Below are positions 52,845 to 64,000 of a DNA stretch of 64,000 bases, in pieces. This DNA is from Amycolatopsis acidiphila. Its GTDB lineage: Bacteria > Actinomycetota > Actinomycetes > Mycobacteriales > Pseudonocardiaceae. The position numbers and the translations under genes are program-made. The stretch spans positions 1,116,001 through 1,180,000 of the forward strand of contig NZ_CP090063.1 in assembly GCF_021391495.1 (NCBI RefSeq), given 5' to 3'. Position 1 is the first letter of the stretch. Each line of letters begins with the position of its first letter. A model generated the notes under the pieces. That model was not told the origin of the DNA. It did no database searches and was given only the letters and a program-made list of their open reading frames with translations.

Positions 52845-53273
52845 CTAGCGCGACAGGGCGAGTTCGATCAGCTCCTCCGGCGCGCAGCTGCGTTCGGCCA
52901 GCCCGGCGGCGACGGCGGCCGACGGGGTGTAACTGCGGGCCGCGAACCGGATGACGCCTCCGGAAATGATCCTCGTGTCGGCCGCCTGCGCGAGCGCGTA
53001 CCCCGCCCCCACCGCGTCGCCGTTGATGGCCGCCACGATCGCCACCGGGTGCGCACGCAGCGCCGCCAGCGCCCGCGGCAGGTACTGCTGGGCCTCGGCC
53101 GTCGGCTCGAGGTCGGGCGCGAACACCGCCCCGGTGCCGGTGAGCACGACGGCGCGTTCCGGGCCCACGTAGGCGATCGCGGCCAGCAGGCTTTCCAGCA
53201 GTCCGGCAGTCAGTGCCGGCGCTGGGCGCATTCTGACCACAATCGCCCTGTCGTCGTAGCTCAGGTCAAGCAT
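52845..53273 (-). CDS. Short enoyl-CoA hydratase-like protein
   Basis: 142 residues from ATG 53273. It has the crotonase beginnings (LDLSYDDRAIVVRMRPAPAL, VVLTGTGAVFAPDLEPTAEA) and the second oxyanion loop INGDAVGAGYALAQAADTRI, then ends after AERSCAPEELIELALSR. About 100 residues of the usual C-terminal helical domain are absent and the first loop lacks the normal Gly-rich AGAD. It could be a truncated remnant or a minimal paralogue. It lies 71 bp from a GTCTCA-N3-TGAGAC palindrome. Confidence 0.7.
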   Translation of the reverse strand: MLDLSYDDRAIVVRMRPAPALTAGLLESLLAAIAYVGPERAVVLTGTGAVFAPDLEPTAEAQQYLPRALAALRAHPVAIVAAINGDAVGAGYALAQAADTRIISGGVIRFAARSYTPSAAVAAGLAERSCAPEELIELALSR

Positions 53274-53343
53274 CGAACAGCTCCCTCATGGCGATCCGGC
53301 CCGCACACTTTCCCGAGATTAGAACGAAACCGGGCAACGTCGT

Positions 53344-53358
53344 GTCTCAAAGTGAGAC
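53344..53358. promoter_or_regulatory. GTCTCA-AAG-TGAGAC palindrome, candidate operator
   Basis: A perfect 6-bp inverted repeat with a 3-nt spacer lies between the short hydratase-like gene and the small gene at 53405. The same palindrome, with a further conserved leading T and trailing N-GC, occurs at 62476-62490 in the prmA/regulator gap. It is probably bound by the divergent MimR/AcoR-like regulator or another prm regulator. Confidence 0.65.
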
Positions 53359-53404
53359 CGCCCGGGGCGCGGCCGTGCGCGATCGTTGGGGAAACCGAGA
53401 AGAC

Positions 53405-53596
53405 ATGGAGTGGCCGATGTGGACAGTGAGCGAAGTGCCGCCGACGGACCGCCGCGAAGACGACGCGGACACCGAAGTCGTGCGCGGCGAAGGCAGCCAG
53501 GACGAAGCGCCCGACCAGGAACACCGGCCCTGCCTCGAGCGCGCACGCCGCCGGCTCCTCGACACCGGATGGCAGATCCAGGCCCTGACACCGTGA
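53405..53596 (+). CDS. Small acidic hypothetical protein
   Basis: 63 residues from ATG 53405 (GAGAAGAC upstream). It starts MEWPMWTVSEVPPTDRREDD, is Asp/Glu/Arg-rich in the middle, has one Cys (HRPCLERARRR) and ends TGWQIQALTP. No family recognised. A position 47 bp after the operator-like palindrome and directly before the shared terminator suggests that it is expressed with the propane system. Longer in-frame starts upstream are less likely because they would cover the palindrome. Confidence 0.5.
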   Translation: MEWPMWTVSEVPPTDRREDDADTEVVRGEGSQDEAPDQEHRPCLERARRRLLDTGWQIQALTP

Positions 53597-53599
53597 ATG

Positions 53600-53645
53600 A
53601 CAAAACCGCGTCCGGTGCTCGCGAAAGCACCGGACGCGGTTTTGT
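53600..53645. terminator. Bidirectional intrinsic terminator between the small gene and groEL
   Basis: A 20-bp perfect inverted repeat (ACAAAACCGCGTCCGGTGCT, 53600-53619, with its complement 53626-53645) and a 6-nt loop, CGCGAA. A-rich on the left and TTTTGT on the right give a U-run in both directions. It ends one base before the groEL stop codon, so it terminates the prm operon and the small gene. Confidence 0.92.
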
Positions 53646-56336
<2,691 letters not shown>

Positions 56337-56340
<4 letters not shown>

Positions 56341-57068
56341 GGGTGACTCCTGGAATTGGTGATGACCGGGGCGGCGCCCACCGGATCGGCGTAGCGGGTG
56401 GCGAGCAGTCCCCGGCAGAAATGGGCGTTGCCCTCGATGGACACCCGGGTGGTCGCCGCCAGCCGCAGCCACAGCTTCAGATCCGACTTCGCGACCGGCT
56501 CGCCGTCGTGACCGACCAGCACCCGGGCGTGCGAGTGGTTGAGCAGGCCGATGGCCTCGCGGCGGCGGAGCAGGGCCAGTTTCAGCCGGTCCTCGGGCAG
56601 GTCGAAAAGTTCGAGCAGCGGCAGTTCCTCCAGCGTCCACGCACCACTGGCCAGTACCGCGCGGCAGCAGCGTTCCATCGCGGCCACGTGGGCTTTGCGC
56701 TGGAACGTGCGGCGCAGCTCGTCGAGGCCTTCCTCGGCCTCCACACCGAAAGTCCCGACGTAGCCCAGCCCCGCGGCGGTGCCGGCGTTGATCTTGTCGG
56801 AGTCATGGTGGTCGTCCAGCAGCACCCGCACCCGCCCCGTGTCCGGGACTCCCGCCAGCGCGTCGTAGGCGTCGGCGACCATCAGGTACGCGAAATTGGG
56901 CGCACAGAAGGAAGTGGGGAGGCGCAGGTGCACCTCCACCCCCTCGTCGTCGATCGCCACGGACCGGACGAAGCCCAGCTCGGTCACGGGTTCGTCCAGC
57001 TCGGGGTCGAGCACCGTCGCCAGCGCCGAGAGGATTTCCGTTTCCACGGTCTGGACCGTCGCCGTCAT
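56337..57068 (-). CDS. DUF59/MIP18-type metal-sulfur cluster assembly protein
   Basis: 243 residues from ATG 57068. The N-terminal 100 residues are a DUF59 (PaaD/SufT-like) domain: ILSALATVLDPELDEPVTEL, GFVRSV, and LPTSFCAPNFAYLMVADAYD with the conserved Cys. The C-terminal half is helical (FQRKAHVAAMERCCRAVLAS) and specific to the prm/mim neighbourhood. It may help to assemble the diiron or 2Fe-2S centres of the monooxygenase. Its start overlaps the amidohydrolase stop (TGATG). Confidence 0.9.
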
Positions 57069-58072
57069 CACACACCCGCCCCCGAGGCCGCGGGCAGCCG
57101 GAACTGTCGTGGCACGTCGAGGCCGTACAGCGAGGCCGCGTTGAGCCCGAGGATCTTCTTCTTCTGTTCCGGGGTGATCGCCGGGTACTCCGGCATGTCC
57201 TCGGGAATCTGGAAGTCCACGAACTTCTCGACCAGCCACTTCGGCGTCCACAGCGCGTAGTCGCTGCCGAAGAGGATGCGATCCTCGCCGATCCAGTACA
57301 GCAGCTCACCGATGATCTGCGCGAAGTAGCGCGGCCGGGCGTGGATGAACGGCATCGCGACCGCCAGTCCGCCGTAGACATTGGACTCCTGCGTGGCGAT
57401 CCAGCAGAAGTCCTCCAGCCGCGGCAGCCCGACGTGCTCCACGATGAAGTTCAGGTCGAGGTAGTCGGTGGCGACCTTGTCGATGTCTGCGACATCGAAC
57501 GCGTCCCGGTCCAGCGGCTTGATCGTCGGTCCCTTGTGGACGTGAACGTTGGTGATGCCCAGCTCCAGGCACTCTTCGAGGTAGCGGCGCGACCACGGTT
57601 CGTCCAACTTGTAGCCGCGCGAGTCACCGTGCCATTCCGCGGTGTAGAGCTTGACGCCCTTGAGGTTGAACCGCTCGGCGTCGCGCCGCAGCTGCTCCAG
57701 CCCGGCCTCGCCGTTGCGCGGGTCGTAGGCGTGGTTGTAGGTCAGCCTCTCCGGGTGCTGCCGGGCGAGCCCGAACGCTTCCTCGGTCTGGCCGAACCCG
57801 TTGTGGTAGAAGTCGGACAGCAGGGTCGCCTGGAAGATCGCGTGGTCGACATAACCCTCGGCGAAAAGGTCCTTCATGAACCGCTCGGCGCCGTAGTAGG
57901 TGTAGGTGTCGTAGTCCCAGATGACGTCTTCGGGGCTGAGATTGCGGTGGTAGTCGTAGAAGCAGTCGATGAACTCCTTGCCGTGCACGTTCTTGTGGTT
58001 CGACGCACGGCCGTCCCAGATGTGAACGTGCCCGTCCACGATGTAGTAGCTCTCGCCGTCCTTTTCGTACAT
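57068..58072 (-). CDS. Amidohydrolase-fold protein of the propane monooxygenase operon
   Basis: 334 residues from ATG 58072. Amidohydrolase_2 (TIM barrel) with the N-terminal metal motif DGHVHIWDG, the later His in VHVHKGPT and VEHVGLPRL, and the barrel-end Asp in LFGSDYALW. A homologue of this protein sits between mimD and the DUF59 gene in mycobacterial clusters. Its reaction is not established; an accessory role in metallation or product handling is possible. Confidence 0.92.
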   Translation of the reverse strand: MYEKDGESYYIVDGHVHIWDGRASNHKNVHGKEFIDCFYDYHRNLSPEDVIWDYDTYTYYGAERFMKDLFAEGYVDHAIFQATLLSDFYHNGFGQTEEAFGLARQHPERLTYNHAYDPRNGEAGLEQLRRDAERFNLKGVKLYTAEWHGDSRGYKLDEPWSRRYLEECLELGITNVHVHKGPTIKPLDRDAFDVADIDKVATDYLDLNFIVEHVGLPRLEDFCWIATQESNVYGGLAVAMPFIHARPRYFAQIIGELLYWIGEDRILFGSDYALWTPKWLVEKFVDFQIPEDMPEYPAITPEQKKKILGLNAASLYGLDVPRQFRLPAASGAGV

Positions 58073-58166
58073 GGAAACCTCTCGCTGTGTGGGGTGCGTA
58101 CTGGAAGGGTGGTGGCGGGGCTCCCCCAGCGAGGGCCCCGCCACCACCGGGATCGGTTGTCCGGCC

Positions 58167-58514
58167 TCAGCCGTGTGCGAGCAGGTCGAAGCCGATGTAG
58201 TCGGCGGCGTCCTCCGGGTTGGCGAACAGCAGCGTGCGGTCGTCCAGGTGCACCATGCGCCCGTAGTGGGTCGAGCTGATCTCTTCGAAGATCGAGCCGT
58301 CGAAGGGCTGACCGAGTGCCTCGGTCAGCTCGTCGTAGTCGAACTCCAGAAGCTTGGTGCCGTCGACCCGGATCATGGACGGGTACTCGACCAGCGAGAC
58401 GCCCTCCTTGGTCGCCATCACGTCGGCGACGACCCGCCCCACCGGGGTGTTCATCAGCGTGACACCACACATGTTCGAGGATCCGGCATGCGAACCGAAC
58501 TGCATTTCGCTCAC
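58167..58514 (-). CDS. prmD: Propane monooxygenase coupling (effector) protein PrmD/MimD
   Basis: 115 residues from GTG 58514, overlapping the end of prmC by 4 bp. MmoB/DmpM family: [40 protein letters not shown] and [20 protein letters not shown]. It binds the hydroxylase and tunes substrate access and electron transfer. Length and position are as in characterised prm/mim operons. Confidence 0.95.
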   Translation of the reverse strand: MSEMQFGSHAGSSNMCGVTLMNTPVGRVVADVMATKEGVSLVEYPSMIRVDGTKLLEFDYDELTEALGQPFDGSIFEEISSTHYGRMVHLDDRTLLFANPEDAADYIGFDLLAHG

Positions 58515-59623
58515 TTCGTCAACTCCTTGGGAACGTCGAGCCCGATCTCGTCGAGCAGCTGGGTGAACTTCTCCGTGGTGGCGGCGAGCGAGTCGGCGAA
58601 CGTGACCGTCTTCTCAGCCGGCTGCGACCAGATCGGCTGCAGCGCGTGCGCCGCTTCCAGGCACGGCGGCACCCACTTCGCGAGCCACTGGCCGAACAGC
58701 TCCTTGTTGCTCGCGCCGAACTTCTCGTCGCGGGTGAGCAGCTGGAACAGGGCACGGGTGTAGCCGAGGTCTCGGCTGTAGTCGTGCTCCCCGGTGCCGA
58801 CAATGGTCGGCGTGATGTAGTCGCCGTTCTTGGCCGAGATCTGCATGACCAGCTCGGAGCGGAACAGCTGACCGACCAGCTGCTCGAACACGACGTTGGT
58901 GCCGAACAGCAACTCGGCCCAGTCACCGACCGCGGTCAGCTCCTCGACGACCTTGCGGGTGGGCTGCCACTCCTCGGCCGAGGCCCACACCTCCTTGTGC
59001 GCCGAGCCGTCGAACGATTCGAGCGAGTCGGACAGGTCCAGGTTGAACAGGGCGAGGTCCTGGGCGAAGCGCATCTTGTGCGCCGCGTTGACCGCCACCG
59101 CCGTGTTGATCATGTTCGTCGGCCCGGAACGCTGGATCGAGGTGAACACGTGCAGCGCCATCCCGTTCTCGGCGTGCATCCAGGCACCGAGGTTGCGCGA
59201 GATGAACTTCTGCCAGGCGGTGTTCCAGTTTCCGTAGCCACCCGCGCGCTTGGCGTTCTCCAGGCACAGGGCGACCTGACGCACCACCGCGGAGTTGTTG
59301 CGGTAGATGGTCTGTTCCCACTCCTCGTTGGGATCGAGGAAGGCATGCCAGTTGGAGGATTTCGCGGCCGTCCACTCCTGCGGGTAGCCGCCGGGGCCGT
59401 CGCCGAAGCCGTAGATCCAGCCCTGGCTGAGGTGCCGCTCGGGGTCCGGCTGCACGTCGACGGTCACGTCCTCGTACACGGTCGCCCGCAGCTTGGCCGG
59501 TTTGAAGTAGTTGTAGGTGCGGCTCTTCGAACTGGGGAAGTCCAGGGCACCGGCTTCGGAGTCGGTGAACTCGACCTTGGGGAAGCTACGCACCTTCGGC
59601 GCAGGCGTTGCGCTGCTCGCCAT
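58511..59623 (-). CDS. prmC: Propane monooxygenase hydroxylase small subunit PrmC/MimC
   Basis: 370 residues from ATG 59623, preceded by AGAGGAGATATC. Ferritin-like beta subunit of a soluble diiron monooxygenase without its own metal site: [60 protein letters not shown]. It packs with PrmA to form the hydroxylase. The gene lies 19 bp downstream of prmB. Confidence 0.95.
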   Translation of the reverse strand: MASSATPAPKVRSFPKVEFTDSEAGALDFPSSKSRTYNYFKPAKLRATVYEDVTVDVQPDPERHLSQGWIYGFGDGPGGYPQEWTAAKSSNWHAFLDPNEEWEQTIYRNNSAVVRQVALCLENAKRAGGYGNWNTAWQKFISRNLGAWMHAENGMALHVFTSIQRSGPTNMINTAVAVNAAHKMRFAQDLALFNLDLSDSLESFDGSAHKEVWASAEEWQPTRKVVEELTAVGDWAELLFGTNVVFEQLVGQLFRSELVMQISAKNGDYITPTIVGTGEHDYSRDLGYTRALFQLLTRDEKFGASNKELFGQWLAKWVPPCLEAAHALQPIWSQPAEKTVTFADSLAATTEKFTQLLDEIGLDVPKELTK

Positions 59624-59642
59624 GTGATATCTCCTCTGATAT

Positions 59643-60689
59643 CTACTCGTCACGAACCGATGTGGTGAACTTGTCGTAGAAGACCTGGTCGTCGGGTACG
59701 CCCTGGCGCGCGGCCAGCTCCAGCGCGGCGTCCACCATGGGCGGTGGCCCGCACAGGTAGACCTCGGTCCGGTGCAGCTCCGGCTCGCGGGCCTCGGCCA
59801 CATCGGTGACCATGCCCTGCTCGGCCGTGACATCGAGGTCCTCGATGCCCGCGTCCGATTCGGAAAGGGCGACGACGAACTCGAAGTCCGCGAGCCGTTC
59901 ACCCAGTGCGCGGATCTCGTCCAGGTAGAACAGATCCGCCGGGGTGCGGGCGCCGTAGTAGAAGCGGATCCGGCGGGTGTCGCCGGTTTCGCTCAGGTGC
60001 CGCAGCAGGCCGAGCACCGGTGCCATCCCCGCCCCGCCCGCCATCAGCACCAGGGGAAGGACGTGCCCGCTCTTGAGCGTGAAGTTGCCGTACGGCCCTT
60101 TCAGCTCGATCGTGTCGCCGACCGCGATGCCCCCGTCCAGTAGCGACGAGAACACCCCACCCGGGTACTTCTTGATGACGAACTCGATGTGGTCCGACGT
60201 TGACGGCGTCGTCGCCATCGAGAACGACCGGTGCTCGTCGGTGCCGGGGATGGTCAGATCCGCGTACTGGCCTGGCTTGAACTCGTACGCCGGCGGGTCG
60301 ACCGGCTTGAGCTTGAGGCCTACGATGTCGTGCGTGTGCGGCACGATCTCGGCGACCTCGGTCCGGATCTCCTGCAGCGGGGCGGAGTTGAGCAGCTCGT
60401 CCTCGTCGAAGTTGAGCAGCTCGATGGTGCAGTCGCTGAAGGCGTGTGCCCGGCACAGCAGCACGAAGCCCTCCTCGACCTCCGCGTCGTTGCAGGCGAA
60501 GGTGGAGTAGCGCTCCATCTGGATCTCGCCGTCCAGTACGTAGGACTTGCACGCCGAGCACTGGCCCTCGCGGCATCCGTGCATGAGGTGGATGCCTTGG
60601 CGGAACGCGGCGTCGAGGATCTTCTCGTCCTCGCCGACCTCCATCTCGATGTCGACCGGTTCGAAGGAGATGCGATGCTTGTCGGCCAT
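59643..60689 (-). CDS. prmB: Propane monooxygenase reductase PrmB/MimB
   Basis: 348 residues from ATG 60689. The N-terminal plant-type ferredoxin has Cys39, Cys44, Cys47 and Cys79 (HGCREGQCSACKSY, VLLCRAH). The FAD domain has RSFSMATTPS, and the NADH domain GPYGNFTLKSG, MAGGAGMAPVLGLLRHL and YLCGPPPMVDAA. It delivers NADH electrons to the diiron centre of PrmA. It is encoded between prmA and prmC as in Gordonia and Mycobacterium. Confidence 0.96.
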   Translation of the reverse strand: MADKHRISFEPVDIEMEVGEDEKILDAAFRQGIHLMHGCREGQCSACKSYVLDGEIQMERYSTFACNDAEVEEGFVLLCRAHAFSDCTIELLNFDEDELLNSAPLQEIRTEVAEIVPHTHDIVGLKLKPVDPPAYEFKPGQYADLTIPGTDEHRSFSMATTPSTSDHIEFVIKKYPGGVFSSLLDGGIAVGDTIELKGPYGNFTLKSGHVLPLVLMAGGAGMAPVLGLLRHLSETGDTRRIRFYYGARTPADLFYLDEIRALGERLADFEFVVALSESDAGIEDLDVTAEQGMVTDVAEAREPELHRTEVYLCGPPPMVDAALELAARQGVPDDQVFYDKFTTSVRDE

Positions 60690-60754
60690 TGATCTCTCGA
60701 TTCTCGGGGCGGACGGCGGCGAGGTTCGCCGCCGTCCGCGGGCCTAGAAGACCG

Positions 60755-62392
60755 TCAGGCGGCCGTGACGTTGGGGTTGGCGCGGTAAGCCGCGGCCCAC
60801 TCCTCGCGTTCGGCGTCGGTCATCTGGTTGAGCGTGACGTTCGGGCTGGCGAACCGGATGCCCCGGAGGTCGTCGAGCGTCCACAGCTTCTTCGGGTCGT
60901 CCAGGTCCAGATGCGGCTGCGGGATCAGCGTCCTGCCGTCGTCGCGGACGTAGCCCAGGTCCTTGACGATGTCGGCGAGATCGCGGTCGTGGTGCAGCGT
61001 CTCCCACTCGCGCTTGCCGGTGAGCCGGCCCATGTTGGGGGTCTCCCGGCCCTCGTACTCGGGGCGGAAGGCGACCTTGTCGGTCCAGGCGCAGGTTTCG
61101 GAGCAGTAGGTCCGCCACTGGTCGTCGACCTTGTCGACCACCAGGTCCTCGCGGACGAGGCAGGGCACCATGCAGGTCCAGCAGCGGTGCGGGTACTCGT
61201 AGCCGACCTCTTCGAACGCGATCGGCTTGTTCCGGCCCGGGTAGCGCAGCCGGTTGTAGGCCTCCCACCACTTGCCGAACTGGCTGTACCAGCCCGGGTA
61301 CTTGTCCTCGAACCACTCGAAGTCGGCGTCGGTCATGCCGTCGATGCGCCAGTAGTTCACCGGCCAGCCGGTGGCGAAGAACTGCGCGACCCGGTGGACG
61401 TAGAACTTGTTGGTGATCCGGTTCCACGCCTCCTCGACCAGGTCGTGCGGGATCACCAGGCCGTACTTCTCCAGCGGGAGGAGATAGCTGCGGTAGTAGT
61501 CGTCGTAGATCCAGCGACGCCACATCTCGGCGTAGGACTCGCGGTCCTTGCGGCGGTCCTTGGTGCCGTACTCGATGAAGGTGCCGATCGCGGCGTCCAC
61601 CACGCAGTGGTTGTTCCACCAGGCGTAGCGCAAATCGCGCTCCAGCAGCGGGCGGTTGCGCTCGTCGGCCAGCGCCATCAGCAGGATGGAGTAGCCGTTG
61701 GAGATGTGCCGGGACTCGTCCGACTGCACCGAGTGGAACACCGTGGGCAGCAGGTAGTCGCCGTTGGCGGCCGCCTCGTCGGGCATCGCGACGAACAGCG
61801 TGTTGGTGAACGCGGTCTCCGCGACGACGGTCAGGTAGATGTTGGCCGCGGTGATCGCGTCACCGGTGATGAACCCTTCACCGAACTGGCGGCCGATGGT
61901 GCCCGCGTAGTTGTTCGAGAACGCCTTCTCGGTGATGTCGAACCCGGCCGGGTCGATGTAGTTGTTCATGTACAGCTTTTTGAGGTTCATCTGGATCGTC
62001 GAGTGCCGTACCTCGTCGATCATCTGCACCGCGAGGCCGTTGTGGATCTCGGGGTTGGGCACCGCGTCGATGGCCATCGGCATCGCCCGCGCGGCGGAGA
62101 TCTCCGGGAACGGGATGATCGACAGGAACAGCTTCTGCCACTCCAGCCAGCGCTGCTGCACCTGCCGGAACATGTTGCCCCGGATCGCGCCGTCCATCGC
62201 GCCGAAGACGCGGTTGTCCTTTTCCTCCTCCATCGGGAAGTACGACCGCATGATCTGCTTGAGCGGGTCCTTCTTCGGCGCCTTCTCGAACGTGTAGTCG
62301 GTGCCGAAGCGCGTCGCCGGGGTTGCGAAGGTGGGTTCCCACGACAACTCGGTGATCTTGTTATGCGCCTTGGTGAGACTTTGCCTGCTCAA
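60755..62392 (-). CDS. prmA: Propane monooxygenase hydroxylase large subunit PrmA/MimA
   Basis: 545 residues. The start is TTG 62392, with AAGGAGG six bases upstream, giving the conserved N-terminus SRQSLTKAH; longer in-frame starts cross the operator region. The diiron ligands are visible: Glu97 (PFPEISAA), Glu127 and His130 (DEVRHS), Glu192 (VVAETAF), Glu226 and His229 (DESRHISNG). It hydroxylates propane mainly at C2; relatives also oxidise phenol and acetone. The Cys pairs [10 protein letters not shown] and YCSETCAW are family features. First gene of the operon. Confidence 0.97.
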   Translation of the reverse strand: MSRQSLTKAHNKITELSWEPTFATPATRFGTDYTFEKAPKKDPLKQIMRSYFPMEEEKDNRVFGAMDGAIRGNMFRQVQQRWLEWQKLFLSIIPFPEISAARAMPMAIDAVPNPEIHNGLAVQMIDEVRHSTIQMNLKKLYMNNYIDPAGFDITEKAFSNNYAGTIGRQFGEGFITGDAITAANIYLTVVAETAFTNTLFVAMPDEAAANGDYLLPTVFHSVQSDESRHISNGYSILLMALADERNRPLLERDLRYAWWNNHCVVDAAIGTFIEYGTKDRRKDRESYAEMWRRWIYDDYYRSYLLPLEKYGLVIPHDLVEEAWNRITNKFYVHRVAQFFATGWPVNYWRIDGMTDADFEWFEDKYPGWYSQFGKWWEAYNRLRYPGRNKPIAFEEVGYEYPHRCWTCMVPCLVREDLVVDKVDDQWRTYCSETCAWTDKVAFRPEYEGRETPNMGRLTGKREWETLHHDRDLADIVKDLGYVRDDGRTLIPQPHLDLDDPKKLWTLDDLRGIRFASPNVTLNQMTDAEREEWAAAYRANPNVTAA

Positions 62393-62475
62393 TTCAGCCT
62401 CCTTGAAACCGGGGTCTGGCCGCCGGAAGTCGTCACTGACGGAGAAGAGTGTGTTGCGGATCGCAGGTAACTTCT

Positions 62476-62490
62476 GTCTCATTGTGAGAC
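62476..62490. promoter_or_regulatory. GTCTCA-TTG-TGAGAC palindrome in the prmA/regulator gap
   Basis: Perfect inverted repeat midway between the divergent starts of prmA (62392) and the regulator (62575), about 85 bp from each. It is identical in both arms to 53344-53358. This position fits an activator site controlling prmA and the regulator gene itself. Confidence 0.7.
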
Positions 62491-62574
62491 TGCGGTAACC
62501 CGGGGCAGCCGTCACGATGGCTGCCGTGGGCCAATGAGCGCACCGAACAGCGCGTGACGTCGAAGGAGACGGTG

Positions 62575-64000
62575 GTGACGCAAGGACACGGGGCCAACTC
62601 GCAGATCAGCGTCCTGCGGGAGAAGTTTCTCTCGCGACCCCTGCCCGAACTCCCCGGCGTGCGGGACATCATTTCCGCGTCCTGGCGCCGCGCGCTCGAA
62701 CACCGGGTCGACACCGACCAGCCCGACCCCGTCTTCGTCGCCGACCCCGACGGCGAAAGTCTCCTGGTCCGCAGCGCCAAGCCGGTGCTGGACAACCTCG
62801 CCTCGGAACTCGGCGACCCTCCGGTCGCCATCCTGCTCACCGACTCCGACGGGCTCGTGGTCAGCAGGACCACCGTCGATCGCAGCCTGGACAGCGGCCT
62901 GGACCGCATCCTGCTCGCGCCCGGCTACAGCTACGCCGAGAGCTCCATCGGGACCAACGGGATCGGCACGACGCTCGAATGCCAGCAGCCGGTGCTGGTG
63001 TCCGGATTCGAGCATTTCAACAGCGGCCTCGCCCAGTTCGAATGCGCCGGTGCGCCGATCCATCACCCCGTGCGCGGTCACCTGGTCGGCGTACTCGATC
63101 TGACGTCCTGGTCGGGCACCCCCGGCCCGCTGCTGCTGACGCTGGCGCGCCGCACGGCCAAGCAGATCGAGGAGGCGATGCTCGCCGGCGTCGGCGCCCG
63201 CGAACTGGCTTTGCTGCGCGAGTACCTCGCCGCCTGTCAGCGGGGATCGGGCGCGATACTGGCCGTCAACGAGGACGTGGTCATGGTCAACAACCAGGCG
63301 CAGGAGCTCTACGACGTGGCTGACCGCTCGGCTCTGATCACGCACAGCGGCGATGTCGCGGGATCGTCCAAGCCGGTCACCGTACTGGCGGATCTGCCTT
63401 CCGGGATGGTCGCCCGGCTGGAATACCGGCCCGTGTACAGCGGGTCGACGCTCGCCGGCGGGTTGTTCCGGGTGAAGAACCAGGCCGCCTCGCGGCGCAC
63501 GGCCACGCAACCCGAGCTGAGCCTGCCCGGGGTAGTCGGCGGCAGTCCCGGTTGGCGGCAGACCTGCGCCGCCGCGGAGGCGAGTTTCACCGCCGGAAGC
63601 TGGCTGGTGCTCACCGGCGAGCGCGGCACCGGCAAAACCGCACTGGCCACGGCCGTGGCACGCCACCATGCACCGAGCGGCACCCTGCTCGTGCGGGACT
63701 GCGAGGGCGTCGACGACTACGAGGAGTGGGCGGCCGCGCTGGACGAGGAGGTCGCCGGGGGCCATTCGCCCGCCGTCATCCTGCGCCACGCCGACACGCT
63801 CGGCACCGAGGGTATGCGGCGGCTCACCGACCTGTTCACGATGTGGCAGGGAGCGCCCCCGGCGCACGCCCCGGTGTGGGTGGCCGTCACCCTCAGCGAC
63901 GTGCGGCGCGATCCGGATGCCGCCGGATGGCTGATGCCGTTCTTCGCCCACACCGTCGAGGTACCGCCGCTGCGGCACCGGATCGAAGACGTGCGCCGCC
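62575..64000 (+). CDS. mimR: MimR/AcoR-like transcriptional activator (partial, runs off the window)
   Basis: At least 475 residues from GTG 62575 (AAGGAG six bases before; GTG 62572 and 62554 are in frame). The N-terminus has [20 protein letters not shown] sensor follows at about 70-200 ([40 protein letters not shown]). A PAS-like linker comes next, then an AAA+ domain from about 325 with Walker [17 protein letters not shown] do not see the GAFTGA loop of sigma-54 activators, and the Walker A to Walker B region is short. This fits actinobacteria, which generally lack sigma-54. It likely activates the divergent prm operon in response to the hydrocarbon or its alcohol. The C-terminal Fis-type HTH would lie beyond the window. 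Confidence 0.88.
   Translation, partial: MTQGHGANSQISVLREKFLSRPLPELPGVRDIISASWRRALEHRVDTDQPDPVFVADPDGESLLVRSAKPVLDNLASELGDPPVAILLTDSDGLVVSRTTVDRSLDSGLDRILLAPGYSYAESSIGTNGIGTTLECQQPVLVSGFEHFNSGLAQFECAGAPIHHPVRGHLVGVLDLTSWSGTPGPLLLTLARRTAKQIEEAMLAGVGARELALLREYLAACQRGSGAILAVNEDVVMVNNQAQELYDVADRSALITHSGDVAGSSKPVTVLADLPSGMVARLEYRPVYSGSTLAGGLFRVKNQAASRRTATQPELSLPGVVGGSPGWRQTCAAAEASFTAGSWLVLTGERGTGKTALATAVARHHAPSGTLLVRDCEGVDDYEEWAAALDEEVAGGHSPAVILRHADTLGTEGMRRLTDLFTMWQGAPPAHAPVWVAVTLSDVRRDPDAAGWLMPFFAHTVEVPPLRHRIEDVRR

Noticed and set aside
60689..62470. 593-residue plus-strand open frame opposite prmA
   Set aside because: Antisense shadow with Val/Asp/Arg-rich composition; prmA with all diiron ligands is on the minus strand.

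Overview
The window is high-GC DNA with GTG/TTG starts, strong AGGAGG-type ribosome sites and actinobacterial families throughout: an F420-type flavoprotein, a prm/mim propane monooxygenase and actinobacterial insertion sequences. It is probably from a Pseudonocardiales-like actinomycete (inferred from gene content only). It reads as ordinary chromosome on the left, a tRNA-integrated mobile island, an IS-scarred catabolic region, and a propane monooxygenase operon on the right.

1-3.8 kb is housekeeping: the HrpB helicase (cut by the window edge) overlapping a solute-binding lipoprotein, a MauE-like membrane protein paired with a DsbA-like thiol protein, and tRNA-Ala(GGC). 3.77-16.51 kb is an integrative element bounded by 44-bp direct repeats of the tRNA 3' end. 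It holds a tyrosine integrase next to the tRNA, a small lipoprotein/membrane set, and a candidate anti-phage module: a coiled-coil protein, a GIY-YIG (T5orf172/DUF4041-type) protein and an SF1 helicase with a large unrecognised N-terminal region, with a convergent PD-(D/E)XK-like protein. Directly outside the right repeat lies the 3' part of a large serine recombinase that reads into the same tRNA fragment, so two elements seem to have accreted at one tRNA.

17-34.7 kb is full of IS debris: IS3, IS256, IS5 and IS110, including an internally deleted IS3 sitting inside the IS110 with an AAT target duplication. Among it are CoA-dependent beta-oxidation genes: a FadB-like fusion, acyl-CoA dehydrogenases, a BadI-like ring hydrolase and a BadH-like dehydrogenase. 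30.1-33.9 kb holds a P450 with ferredoxin, ferredoxin reductase and F420-type flavoprotein. 34.8-46 kb is one long plus-strand operon: HyuA/HyuB/gamma ketone-carboxylase-like subunits, SDR, an AttH-like protein, aldehyde dehydrogenase, enoyl-CoA hydratase, acyl-CoA ligase and an APH-type kinase. A further hydratase, a FadR-type regulator, more hydratases and an acyl-CoA dehydrogenase pair follow to 53 kb. Together these suggest oxidation of an alicyclic or ketone substrate, ATP-dependent carboxylation, CoA activation, hydrolytic ring opening and beta-oxidation.

53.3-64 kb is the propane monooxygenase operon on the minus strand (prmABCD, amidohydrolase, DUF59 factor, alcohol dehydrogenase, dedicated GroEL), divergent from a partial MimR/AcoR-like regulator. 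A GTCTCA-N3-TGAGAC palindrome occurs in the prmA/regulator gap and again beyond the far end of the operon. Propane would give 2-propanol, then acetone, which the upstream carboxylase could in principle also use.
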